From Simmondsia chinensis (lineage: Eukaryota > Streptophyta > Magnoliopsida > Caryophyllales > Simmondsiaceae): 64,000 bases of DNA. A model generated the notes under the pieces. It was not told the DNA's origin and did not search any database. It saw only the letters and a list, made by a program, of their open reading frames with translations. Where the stretch lies: positions 32,381,131-32,445,130 of the forward strand of contig JAGTTD010000013.1 in the NCBI GenBank assembly GCA_018398585.1. The letters run 5' to 3'. Positions 53,460-64,000 of the stretch are shown piece by piece. Both the position numbers and the translations under genes were made by a program. Each line of letters opens with the position of its first letter. Position 1 is the stretch's first letter.

Positions 53460-53810
53460 AAATTGATTTACGAGCCGAGTTTGTTTGGGTAATTAAACCA
53501 AAGGTGAGCTTGGTAACACTTGTTATGAGACCTGCACAAACTGAAATCATATATCGAATTCCTAAATCTTTTATGGGCCATTATGGTTGTTAAGAGAGAT
53601 CAGTCTTCACACTTATTATCAACCTGTCAATGCTTGGGGTTGCGGCACAAGAGTGTCCGAGTACAAACAAGCATAAATGAGTTTGCTAGAGATTTAAAGT
53701 GGGGTTAAACGGACCAAAGTCTAGTTGATCTTGAGCTCAAACTCTATGTTAATGAAGCTTGAGCTCAGATTCTCTAAGCTCAACTGGATTCATACCGAAC
53801 TCAAGTTAAA
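53460..53810. repeat. Diverged GAGCTCG-rich repeat
   Basis: ACGAGCCGAGTTTG, GGTGAGCTTGG, GATCTTGAGCTCAAACTC and GCTTGAGCTCAGATTC suggest a worn copy. Boundaries are unclear. Bases 53811-54317 hold nothing recognised. Confidence 0.35.
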
Positions 53811-54317
53811 ACTCTTGAATTAAAGGCAGAGAAGCAGATGAGAACCACATAAGTGCACCACCAACTAGGCTGAATGAGACCAAGTGCATTCTTTTTATAG
53901 CATATACTTCTACCTTTCTTGAAAAAATGTCGCGACAGTGAAGTAAACAATTTATCTTCCAAATACCCTCCTTTTGATTCTTGACAACATCTAACGAGTG
54001 CACATTAAGAGCCAGATTTTATTAATCCTAGAGGACGATCGCCAATATTTTTGTGTCCACCCGCACAACAACAAAATCATCTTTTAGAATAGTAATGCTT
54101 ATCCACGATGCAGTGTCAACTTTCATAAGATCTAGCTTAGTTTGATTCTTGTGTTTGATTCTAATTGTTGTTTCATACTACTATTCTAACAAGATCTCAT
54201 TCCTATTTGTCTCCGCTATAACCAAGCTTCAAAATTAACTTAAGAAATAGACTGAAGTATTCTAAAATGTTAAAAATGTCTCATATTATGCTTTTGAATA
54301 AGATCTTATCCCTAAGA

Positions 54318-54449
54318 CGACGACAACGACAATAATAACAATACCCAATGCCTTAAGGGCTCCTGCATAAGTAGGGTCTGGAAGGGATGGTTGTACGCAG
54401 CCTTACCCCTTCAGAGTGTAACCCTGACGAGAGGCTATTTCCGAGGACC
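54318..54449 (-). mobile_element. Au-like SINE tail copy, minus
   Basis: CGACAACGACAATAATAACA, CCTTAAGGGCTCCTGC, GTAGGGTCTGGAAGG, GTACGCAGCCTTACCCC and GAGGCTATTTCCGAGG. The short duplication is CCCTAAGA (54310-54317 and 54449-54456). No 5S head. Confidence 0.8.
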
Positions 54450-54649
54450 CCTAAGAAATTACATAAAATACAAAATTAAATGACATAAAAAACCAATCAG
54501 AATCAAGAATTTCATTTACAAATTATAATTGACATAGACAATCAATAGTGTTCTGAAATTGTCAGAACAAAATGTCAGCAAAATGTACATTTCATCTTGT
54601 GTTAGCAAAAATGACATTACCAGCTCCCCCACCCATAACTAAGCTGAGT

Positions 54650-54855
54650 CCGTAACGTTTTTTGTCTGCAGTTTTTATTATTTGAAAAACTAAAATCTAT
54701 GTCTTAAAAAACGATGCCCCTTTGTTTTATTTATTTTCAGTTTCTTGAGTAAAAACTTCAAAATAGTAAACCAAAAACAAAAAGGGATCGCTTTTAAAAT
54801 CTGATTTTAGTTTTTCAAAAACCAAAAACTACAAATGGGAGCCATTTTAGCACCC
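54650..54855. mobile_element. MITE, same family as 7104-7322
   Basis: GTAACGTTTTTTGTCTGCAG and the mirrored CAAAAACTACAAATGGGAGC, with TTTGAAAAACTAAAATC facing TTTTAGTTTTTCAAAAACC. Confidence 0.45.
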
Positions 54856-55940
54856 AGCCCGATCCACTGAACCCACTCCATCCCCTAACCCAAATGCCTT
54901 TGTAACCGACCCAACAACAGTAACGACTAACTTCGTAAAACTTTCTTTCTTCTATAGCACTTATTCTTTCTTCCGAATGCCTTAGACAGACCCATTTTTC
55001 GTAAGGGAGCCTACAGTTCTCCTTACCGATATAAAAAAAAATGAAAACTTTAGCATAAAATGTGAGGTTCCCCAAAAAGTTACTCTTGGATAATCTCCAA
55101 CCACCAGTTTACCAAGACCCCACCATTACAGAGATATGAGATCTGAGATATGCAGATCAAAATTAGCCTCTAACATGGCACATGATTCAATCTTTTAATG
55201 GGCCAGGGAGCATATATTCTAAATATCATATAAATGAAAGAATCATATAATATAATTGTGACATATTTCCCAAAATTAATATTCCACGTCGACTGACCTT
55301 AGCGTTCACCACGTCTGGCGCTAGATCAGTTAAGTTATGTATATGACATGTGCCATCGCGCCCTTCCAAAACCCATCAGAGGATCTCCTATCTAAGGATC
55401 TCAACCTCATTAGATCGGGTGGATTGTATTGAAAAGATCATCTTCTGATGTCATCATCACTATAGCTTGATGTAGGATGAGCAAACGAGGAGTTCATTCA
55501 ACAGTTGGTCCGTCAGTAATCCAAACAATCGGATTGGAAGCATAGATCCATAGTTGCAACTTAAAACGGTTACATTTTTTGGCTTCAAAGGAGTTACGAG
55601 ACCCATAAGATTTCAAAACGAAGCTTTCTGCCCGAACCATGCAAAGCAAGCAGCTTCGCCACTGCCTCGCTTGCTTTACACAAATTCAACCCTCGAAGTA
55701 TTTTTGAGCCAATTTTGTGTTTCACGACTGGTTTAAGGGCATTTCCGCAATCCGCATTTCAGGGTTTATCGCGGTTATAAACACTCTATTTAACTGTCAT
55801 TTTATCCTCAGCTCAAAGTTGACAAAATACAAATCCTAGAGTTTCTCTCAACTCCCATCAACTCTGAATCCCTTTCATTTCTGACATGTCCAAATCATGT
55901 TTTATACTTCTGTTTTGCATCATATATTGTCCCGAGAATT
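54856..55940. other. Downstream flank and 3' UTR of the WD40 gene
   Basis: Holds the presumed 3' UTR (roughly 55700-55940) and intergenic DNA. Short frames at 54815-55075 and 55554-55736 have no domains. No other gene recognised. Confidence 0.4.
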
Positions 55941-58900
55941 TCAAACAGGCACCGGCAAACCATAGTTAATGAACGATCTGATCCGTCCATCATATCCAGC
56001 AGTCACAATCACCAAACCCCATGAATGAGTTCCCGACGCGCTCTGACAAGTTCTAAGAAACCGATACTCCGATCTATGGACTGACCCTGTTAGACCCGCA
56101 TGGCTTGAGTTAGGGAGCTTTTCCTCGGGCCATGTCGCGGACCCTTTAGCATGATATGACTCCGAGCTTAGTACTTCAGACCCAAATGGCCATTTTTTCC
56201 CCGTTTTCTCGTTTTGTAACCCGTGCCATGGGACCGCAACTAACGCGTTCGATAGGAACCTCTCGAAAGACGCGACCTTTCTTGGTCGAGAGATGGCATT
56301 ATTGTCATGATCGATAGAGTTCCATACATAGATGTTTGAATCTTCACATGTTGATACTATGTGCTTCCCATCTGATGTGAATGATGCAGAGAAGTAATTT
56401 CCGGAACCGCGAAGGCCTAAGAAGATGAAAACCGAAGAGGATGATTAGAAAGCTGGGTTTTTAAGTGTCAGGGCCAACTTATGTGCATCTCAATTGATCC
56501 CTGAATTACACACTTTAGACTCGGAAGTTCCACTGTAGAGTAAGTGAGAGAAATTCCTTGCACAGGTGTAAACGAACCAAACGTTTAAAAAACTACTCGT
56601 GTTTGAAATGGATCGGCGCTCGCTCGTGTTCGTTTTCAGGGCTCGATAGCTTATTGAGTTGCGTTCAAGTAGGCTTGATAAGCTTAACTAGTCGAATTCA
56701 AATAGATGTGCTTGAATTGTTAACCTTTGCGAACAGTTTGATAAGAGCTTGTTAAGAGGCCGACATGATCTCAATAAAAACTCATTAATGGATTGTTGAT
56801 TGTCAGCAATAGCTCAAAGATTGGTTCAATAATGGCTTGGTAGTAACTCATTTAGCTCAGCTTAGTAACGAGCTTGACCCAATTATAAGCTACTTGGCTC
56901 AATTAAACAAACTCATGTGACTTGGGTCTAAGTGGACACTGAGAAACAGGAACTTACCCTTGTATTTGCCAATCACGTCCGTTCCCTGAAGGATTCTGAC
57001 CTGTGAGTCCGCACACGTGACCATCACCTTACTTGGGTCCCCGGGAACGAACTGAAACATAACAAAAGTCAGGAATTTTGCAGGAAAAAAGCTTACAAAA
57101 TGTAGATTACGAACAATAAATCAACAAACGATTAATGATAAGTGACAAAACAAGCACCTGAAAGCCAGTTACCCTTTTGCTAGACGACTTCTTTTTACTG
57201 CGTAAGCAGATATGTGCGTCGAGCTGGAAATTATTATCTGAGATGGAGGAAACACAAAACCCTTTTATCAGTAAAATTCCTGTCCAAAACTATTCAATCT
57301 TAAGCATACAATCCGGAAATCATGCTAATATAAGATCCATTCAAAGAAAACATACAGCTATAGGGACAAAGAAACCACCAATTACTAACAAAGGCTCGGT
57401 TTGGTTTTGACCAAAAAAACATGTTCCGTCTTAGTTCTGTTGTTCCTTTACATAACTCCGTAACAACTACAGATACGGAATATATTTTCCTCCATCAAGG
57501 GAACACCGACCTCTCTCAATCAAAAAAGAGAACAATTTAGTGTTTTATGTCATAATCTCACTTCATATGATTCATTTCAACCTCAACTTGATTAAGCATA
57601 AACCTCATATAAATTTATATGATGGAACTATTTTCTTTAGCTGAAAAGACAAATTTGGAGCCTCGATTTTTGTATGTAAACTTGGATAATCATACTAATA
57701 TAAGAATCATTGAAAGAGAACATATTCAACAGCCACTACAGGAATCCTCATTTAACTTTCTTCCGACCAGATGAATAAAGAAACCTCAAATTCTAGATAG
57801 AGTTATTATGACATATCTTTTCCAAATCTCAAATATTCTAGCCTTTTTTGGTAGGTAAGCCAAGACGGGGTTTTGAACCTAAGAGCTCTAGTCGTAAGGT
57901 TTTAAACTCAGTAGTTTTTGTTTGAAAAATTTTCAGTTTTTGTCAAACGTCAACAATCAATATGAAGTTGAAATTATGAGCACGTGTATGAGTATCTAAT
58001 GCGATTCAGTTACCTGATATGCTGTAAATACGACAATCACCCATCATCGAGCCAACGATAGCAACCTGAAAACGGCACAACATGACTTAAGGCCTATTTG
58101 ACCAAGTTGTGAAAAAAAACTTTTTCGTAAACACTTCTATAAGAAGTATTGTGCATAGGAGTATTTGTCTGAAAAACTTTTACTACTGCTTCTGCTTTTA
58201 AAGGGTAATCACCGTTTTCTTACTCCTGCTATTATTTAAAAGCACTTTTTATTCAATCAAATACGCATAAAATATGAGTAAAGTGTTTTTCTTTCGGGAA
58301 AAAAAACACTTTTCATAGAAGGAAAAATGAGGAAGTAAACAAACCTGGCCAGAAGGGTGATAACAGACAGCAGTAACTATATCTTTTATCTCTGTCCAGT
58401 TAGCAACTTGCCACCCCGAAATCTCCCAAATACGAACCTTTCCGTCTATCGAACCGCTTATGAAGTAATTATCGTCGATTGGATTGAACTGAACAGATGT
58501 CACTGCATCGATTGATTCATAAATATTGTTAGAAAAAGTGCTCTGAATGTACCCCGGAAGCGAAACTCGTCAAAAGGGTTCAATTCTAAACCAGTTGGCA
58601 TTAAGTGAAGTAGTGCATTAGGCTTATATGTTGATCCCATCTCTCTTACAACTCCAATGTGAGATTTCTTAGCGTACTCACATGCGGAAATCATAACAAA
58701 TTATGAGAGCGAAAATCCAAAGCAAGGAAGGGACGAACCATAGTTACTATGAAGAAAGACTTTGAGGCAACGGTTGCACCCGGCTTTCCATAAACGAACA
58801 GTTTTATCAACGGATGATGACAACAGATACTGCATTGAAAGCAAAAAGAGGGTCAAAATTAGGGATGTAATCGAACCAAATGTTTAATGAACTACTCTAT

Positions 58901-60402
58901 TCGAAATCGATAAAGTTTCAATGTTGTATGTTTCGGGAGCTCAAAAGCTTATGAAGCCAAGTTCTAACAAGGGTGCTTAAGTCATTAATGATCACACAAA
59001 CTTTACTAAGAGCTCAATAAAAGCCTGTTAAGGGCTCAATACATACTCATTAACACCTCTTTGACAATCGATATTAGCTCGAAAATGGTTTGATAATGAC
59101 AAGATAGCAACTTGAATAGCTCAACATGGCAGCAAATTCAACTTGATGCTGGCTTGGCTCGATTATGAACTCGATTTGGCGCAATAACGAGCTCAATAAC
59201 TTATTGAGATCGAGTTCGAACCAATGGGTGCGTGACTCAACTCGGCTTGTTTACGCCCTAGTCAAAATATAGCTACACTGTAACAAGAAAGGGATTTTGG
59301 TATTTGAAGTAGCATTACTTACATTGTTCTTAGACCATGAAAGATCCAATACTTCACCCGAGTGCCCCCGAAACTCATGCAATGGTTTCTCCAATATACG
59401 AAACACCTTTGGAGGGAAAATCACGCAGGCAGAATCGGAAGTTTTCTTCAAGCTCCTCAATTTCCCAAGTTCTTGCTTCTCTGTACATAATGGTTTCAAT
59501 TCTGATAGATGATTCATTGTGAAGAACACACACGATGGATCCATAATTGGAATATCAAGCTCGTTTGATCTCTCATCTTCCACAACTTGCCACACGCGAA
59601 TAATCCGATCTTCTCCAGCACTCGCAAGGTATTTCCCATCAGGACTAAATCTCATTGTCAAGATCAAGCCTTTGTGAGCTCGAATATCTTGGCCAATGTA
59701 AAGGCCTGATAGTTCTTTCGATCGTTTCTTCGATTGGTGCACCTTCACTCTCTGAGTCCCGCCAACTCTAACCAAACAATCACAAGATTCATCGTGCGTT
59801 TCCATAACGCACGTGATTCTACGCAATCTGTTCACCCACCATTTCTTTAAACTCATTGGTTTTCTGGGTGCCACATCAGCATCCCTGTGCCTAACCGGGG
59901 ACAACCTTCCCCTGGAGGACGATGACCCAGAAGTACATTCACGCTCCTCAACTGTTACAGACCGGTCTGAGCCCGATTCTCTACTTTTGCAATCCACATT
60001 GTCCTCTAAGTCGCCACTATCAGCTCCAATTCTACAAAACGAATTCTCCTTAGGAGACGAACTTACAAAGAATCCGCCATCATCATCCTCAGACCAACAC
60101 GAAAAAGACGACCTGCTCGATGAAAACTCAGAAACCAAACTCGGTTTCCTTTCACTCTTCGTAATCCTATCAACCTCTCCTTCGAAATCAAAACTATCAT
60201 TCAAACCATCGCCCAAAATCTTGTTCACATTCATATCCATCCCCAGCCAATCATAGAACTTACTTCGCCGCTCTTGAACACTGCTCGGATTCTCTAACCA
60301 TACATCGAATTCCGCATTATCCAAGACCGATTTAGACACTTTTGAAACCGAATTCAACCCCAAACCCGAACCCAAATCAGACCCATTATTGAACCTCCCC
60401 AT
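55941..60402 (-). CDS. WDR44-like WD40-repeat protein, seven exons, 676 aa
   Basis: Exons (minus): 59323-60402, 58739-58829, 58345-58502, 58014-58065, 57158-57237, 56958-57051, 55941-56416. All introns are GT-AG and frames join cleanly. Residues 1-235 are polar and low-complexity, with a conserved [25 protein letters not shown] block (residues 32-52) and a basic [11 protein letters not shown] segment. Seven WD repeats follow, for example [20 protein letters not shown] (240-259) and [46 protein letters not shown] and [14 protein letters not shown] stretches. The plant family is annotated as transducin/WD40, similar to animal WDR44, a Rab11-binding protein; its role in plants is not clear. The start is the ATG at 60402, as the codon before it is GTG. 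Introns carry GAGCTCG-rich repeats and a MITE. No defects found. Confidence 0.93.
56565..56955. repeat. GAGCTCG-rich degenerate repeat, WD40 gene intron 6
   Basis: AGGTGTAAACGAACCAAACG start, TCGATAGCTTATTGAGTTGC, AGGCTTGATAAGCTTAAC and ATTTAGCTCAGCTTAGTAAC. The GGTGTAAACGA end fits the family's GGGGTGTAAA terminus. Confidence 0.6.
58085..58325. mobile_element. MITE-like element, WD40 gene intron 3
   Basis: TAAGGCCTATTTGACCAAGT at the left, TAGAAGGAAAAATGAGGAAG at the right, and ACTACTGCTTCTGCTTTTAA inside, as in 4067-4475. The rest of the WD40 introns 4 and 5 (57238-58013, 57052-57157) shows nothing clear. Confidence 0.45.
58862..59265. repeat. GAGCTCG-rich degenerate repeat, WD40 gene intron 1
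   Basis: GGGATGTAATCGAACCAAAT start, GGAGCTCAAAAGCTTATGAA, GGCTTGGCTCGATTATGAAC, ACGAGCTCAATAAC and CAACTCGGCTTGTTTACGCC end. Confidence 0.6.
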
Positions 60403-60469
60403 CACTGCTTGAGCTCAAGCTTCAACCCATCAAAGCCCCACCTTATAAAGTTCTTGAAATGCTCAATTT

Positions 60470-61600
60470 CCTACAAATAAAGGAATCCCAATAATTATTT
60501 TCAGAAAATAAACAACAGAAACACATATTCCAAGAAGGTTACAAGCAAGTAATATAAAATGCATCACCAACAAGCAAGCAGCAATTATAGTAATAAGTAC
60601 AAAACTCAAAGAATTCTACATGGATCCCAATTAAGAACCCATTGAACCTGGTCGTTTGGCACAATGATTCTTCTACATTTTAAAATTATTGCCGTTAAAT
60701 TTGGGAATCTTCTAAGGAAATTAAATAAAAAAAAAACCCATAAAAACCCTACTTATATTGCAGAAATTCGGCAAAATTCAGAACAAAAATATTATCCGAT
60801 AAGAAGTTGTATTTTTCAGGAATTTAATTCAAAAAGTACGTACAAAGTATTTGGTTGCGATTGGAAATAGTACTTCATAAGGGCGTTAGGTAAAAACAAA
60901 GAATGACCAAATTTTGCTAGGGAATTTCCACTTCTATATTCCGTCAATTTCCTAGTAACCAAACAAGAGAGCAAATGGCCACTTCTTATAAATTTCGACT
61001 TCCTGCCTCATTTCTCAATAACCAAACAAGGCCGAAATATTCTTTTTGAGACTCTACTTTGTATACGATAAACCGACAACTCTAATATTTAAGTTACCTA
61101 TTCTACTTTTTCAACACTACCCACTAAACAAAATGCAAAACCCACCATCAAAATCACCTCCCAAGAAACCCCAATTCCAAAAACAAATCAAAAACACCAA
61201 AAATTAACCAAAAATCACATATATAAAAAGCAATTTAACACTTAAAAAAAGAAAAATAGAGAGAGAAGAGAGAAAATTACATGATGGGTATTATGAAATT
61301 GCACATACATCAGCAGAACCCAACATATAAGATTCTTGTATTGCGCCAAAATTTGAACACGGCAGTGAAAAACAACGAAAATTCAGAAAATTAATAAAAA
61401 AATAAACTAAATCTTTCCTTTTCGCTTAATTTTCTACAGAGAGAGGGGAATTAAAAAAAGGGAAAAATATTAAATTAAAAAAAAATTTAGGGATTTGTGT
61501 GGAAAAGATTGAAGCTTGGCTAGTGATGAAGAAGAAGAAGAAGAAGAGATTTACTTAGTTTTATTTTTGGGGTTGTGAATTTTGATTTCTCTCTCTCTCT
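60470..61600 (-). promoter_or_regulatory. 5' UTR, leader intron and promoter-proximal region of the WD40 gene
   Basis: Leader intron 60471-61280 runs from AT|GTAATTTTC to TTTGTAG. The first exon starts at roughly 61.5 kb, after a GA/CT microsatellite (61590-61603). The leader carries an 11-codon upstream frame, ATG at 61326 to TAA at 61291, which could damp translation. A (GAA)n run at about 61530-61545 lies near the presumed transcript start. Confidence 0.5.
60649..61034. mobile_element. MITE, AGGCCTTGTTTGGTT family, in the WD40 leader intron
   Basis: CTGGTCGTTTGGCACAATG at the left and AATAACCAAACAAGGCC at the right. TTCCACTTCTATATTCC and AATTTCGACTTCCTGCC lie inside. Confidence 0.5.
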
Positions 61601-61724
61601 CATGAAAACGGAGAGACAAAACTCCGTTACAGTTCTGTGCCCCACGCGCCCCACACCACGAACTGCTAGCTTTGCTTTAACTAATAAAATATAAGGTAAA
61701 TCACATAGTAGTACTAGAGATACC

Positions 61725-62225
61725 AATAGAACGGGTAAAATCTGCTATCCGTAGGTATCCACACCATTTGAGTGTACCCATCACGGTTATAGAGCGGGTA
61801 AGGGTGTAGTTTTGTACCCGCCCCACCCGACCTTATACACACTATATCTGCTCTATTTTGTATATAATTAACTTTTAAATTAAAAAAATGTATGTTTGAA
61901 TTCAATAACTCAAATTATTTATTAATATTATAAAAAAAACATATACTTGGTTTTTAAAAATAGTATTGAATAATTAATATGAGCGGGTATAGATAATTAT
62001 TTTCTACATATATTAGGGAGGGTACGGGGCGGGTAATGAATACCTGCGGAAAATGGAGCGGGTATGAGTATGGTTTTGTACCAGCAGGGGTGGGTACGAG
62101 TATACATTTCATACCTGTGAAGAGTAATGGGGCGAGTACGGGGGTGGGATTTAGATGGCCGGTACGGGTATAGAGCAGACACTCCTGTACTGTACCCTTC
62201 TCACTCTGTTGCCATCCCTACCTAG
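61725..62225. repeat. GCGGGTAC-rich degenerate repeat
   Basis: Repeated ACGGGTA, GCGGGTA, GGTACGGGGCGGG and TACCCGCCCC motifs, with inverted TAGAGATACCAATAG and TTGCCATCCCTA ends. It resembles a widespread plant repeat family starting GGGATGGCAA. No transposase. Confidence 0.5.
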
Positions 62226-63104
62226 TACTATAAGATTTTGTGTAATAATTTTTAGTTTATAGATTTTGAAAAATAATTTTTTAATGCAAAAGTTACATGT
62301 ATTTAATATATTAATTAAAATAGCGATGTGTAAGGATGCAAAACATGCCCCAATTTTGCTTTGGGTAAATTACAATATTAATACCATAAGTTTTGGTGTA
62401 TTAATTTTTTAGTCCAAAATATTACACGTATTTAATAAAATAATCCCTATTAATAAATACCAGTGGGTATGTAAGATATTTTAATTTTAAAAAGATTTAT
62501 ACCTACATAGTTTAATATTAAAATTGAGTGAATTTTTACTATAATCTGGTAGATTTTTACCATAATCGTTAATATCAATATTTTCAGTGAAAAAATATTG
62601 ACTTTTAATAAAAATTTATTGAACTCTTACTGCAAATAATTATTATTGTGAAAATTATGCTCATCACAATTGATCGATATTTTAAAACTTACGTTGTTAA
62701 CGTGATTCTAATAACACAATATAAATTATACAGGAACTAAATTAACGCAGTTAAATACCCTTCAAGCAAAGTAGGGTCATCCACAATACAAAAAATAATA
62801 ATCACATTTAAAATTTACGCATATAATTTATAATCTAAGATTATGATTCATAATTAATTAATTGCATAATAATATTATAAATTTAAGCAGCTTTTAATTA
62901 GATAAAGATCTTCCTCGATGTTATCAATTTTACGTAATAAATTAAGGAGAAGCATGCGCGAGTAGTTAATCTAAGTGACTAATTAATATTTTGTTTATCA
63001 TTTTTTCTATAATTATATTAATGATTTGAATCGCTTTATTGGACTGGACTTTAACTTTGACTTCATTTTATAAACATTGTTCGATTTTTATTTTTTTGCC
63101 TTTT
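62226..63104. other. AT-rich intergenic DNA
   Basis: Holds GGGTAAATTACAATATTAA and GTTTTGGTGTATTAATTTTT fragments like those at 17.9-18.1 kb, probably worn MITE arms. No gene seen. Confidence 0.35.
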
Positions 63105-63515
63105 AGTTTGGGGGGCCTCGGAAACTGTCTCCCTTCAGGGTAGTACCATATATTGTTACAATCATAATTGATGAGGGTATCCGAGCATAATAAAATATAA
63201 ACTATATTATATTGATAGAAGAAAGGGGAGAAACACAGAAGAATTTGGGGGGAGAGAGAGAACACATCACGTCACTAATCTCAACAGACTAACTCCAATA
63301 CTATGACCCTTTATTTATACTAACTAATTAGGGCTTTGATTAATGATGTGGCACTGCTGATGAGGCAGTCGGGAAGGCTCAGGGTTAATTCGGGCGTGAC
63401 CCTCGGTAATATTTGTATCAGTAGCACCATGTATTATTAAGGCTGCGTACATTTCACCTCCTAGAATCCGCCTTGGCGGCAGTCTTTAATGCACTGAGTT
63501 TGTTGTTGTTATTGT
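63105..63515 (+). mobile_element. Au-like SINE tail split by a later insertion
   Basis: Left part: GGGGGGCCTCGGAAACTGTC, TCCCTTCAGGGTAGTACC. Right part: AAGGCTGCGTACATTTCACC, CCTTGGCGGCAG and TTTGTTGTTGTTATTG. Together they make one tail copy without a 5S head. The insertion is 63155-63420. Confidence 0.8.
63155..63420 (-). mobile_element. 266-bp insertion in the SINE, TG...C ends
   Basis: Flanks GTAGTACCATATATT (63140-63154) and GTAGCACCATGTATT (63421-63435) match at 13 of 15 bases. The minus strand starts TGATACAAATATTACC and has TATAAATAAAGGG and a GAGAGAGAACAC-type stretch on the other strand, LTR-like in layout. The long duplication does not fit an LTR element. Class unresolved. Confidence 0.55.
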
Positions 63516-63769
63516 AGTATTGTTGCTCTGAATCAAAAATTTGCAGGTTTTTACAGTCCGTTAGATCTAAACACATCTAAAATCTTAAAAGGAAAATTGA
63601 AGTACTTGATTATGATATTTTAAGAGCTCAAAATAAGTTTGATTAGCTCACTTTTTTTTATCCAGACTGGCTTAAATAGAACTTCCACTTTATATTATAA
63701 AAATATCATCTAATGTACAGATCTTTTATATTATACATGCATTTTTGTGTTTACACTGTACCTCACATA

Positions 63770-64000
63770 AATTGTTTTTTTTTCAATAATTATCGGCATA
63801 ACCGTAAAACATACAGGTAACTCGACATGGCGAGCCCTAAGCCACCCCATAAAAGGTAGTAGGTACAAAAAGAGACCAGAACAAACACGAAAAATAACAA
63901 GCACCGAAAAACAATCAGAAAACCAAGAAAACGACACACACAGGAAGAGACCAGGACAAGCAGGTCAGCGGTTGGATCTGAGACAGATATACACCCAGAG
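63770..64000 (-). mobile_element. L1-type LINE 3' end, cut by the window edge
   Basis: On the minus strand: TACCTGTATGTTTTACGGTT, ATGCCGATAATTATTG and A's, preceded by GT-rich TTTTTGTACCTACTACC and GTCGTTTTCTTGGTTTTC text. Typical 3' end of plant L1 elements. Its coding part would lie beyond 64000. Confidence 0.55.

Overview
The window is a piece of nuclear chromosome from a flowering plant, most likely a eudicot. It is AT-rich, has spliced genes with long repeat-filled introns, and is crowded with plant retrotransposons and MITEs. The species cannot be named from the sequence. No organellar, bacterial or viral segment was seen.

Three full protein genes were rebuilt exon by exon, and every junction keeps the reading frame. 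(1) 1272-9136 (+): an 11-exon TAP38/PPH1-type chloroplast PP2C phosphatase of 387 aa, which dephosphorylates light-harvesting complex II. (2) 32325-35560 (-): importin subunit beta-1 (KPNB1 type), 870 aa, two coding exons plus a 5' UTR intron. (3) 55941-60402 (-): a WDR44-like WD40 protein, 676 aa, seven coding exons plus a 5' UTR intron. A fourth, very small two-exon gene at 13230-13864 (-) would encode a 44-aa secreted peptide and has a TATA box; it is not recognised. A complete tRNA-Gly(CCC) gene lies at 42685-42755 (-). The protein genes work independently; KPNB1 and the WD40 gene may be a conserved neighbour pair.

The rest is repeats. The main signal is a SINE family with about 20 copies or fragments. 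In full-length copies the head is an almost complete 5S rRNA, with its internal RNA polymerase III promoter, joined at the 5S 3' end to an Au-SINE-like tail ending in (TTG)n or T-rich sequence. The same tail forms the 3' end of a degenerate RTE-type LINE at 43642-45801, so the LINE family is the likely source of the mobilising enzyme. Many copies have clear target-site duplications (TSDs), and several are 5'-truncated, one to only 28 bp.

Layout: 0-1.3 kb SINE and LINE debris and the TAP38 promoter; 1.3-9.1 kb TAP38 with repeat-filled introns; 9.1-32 kb intergenic repeats (5S-SINEs, LTR remnants, long-TIR elements, hAT MITEs, GAGCTCG-rich repeats) with the peptide gene at 13.2-13.9 kb; 32-37 kb KPNB1; 37-43 kb MITEs, RNase H relics, a poly-C tract and the tRNA; 43-51 kb the RTE LINE nested in a MITE and a gag-less Ty1/copia element; 51-56 kb more SINEs and MITEs; 56-61.6 kb the WD40 gene; 61.6-64 kb repeats, including a SINE split by a later insertion and an L1 3' end.
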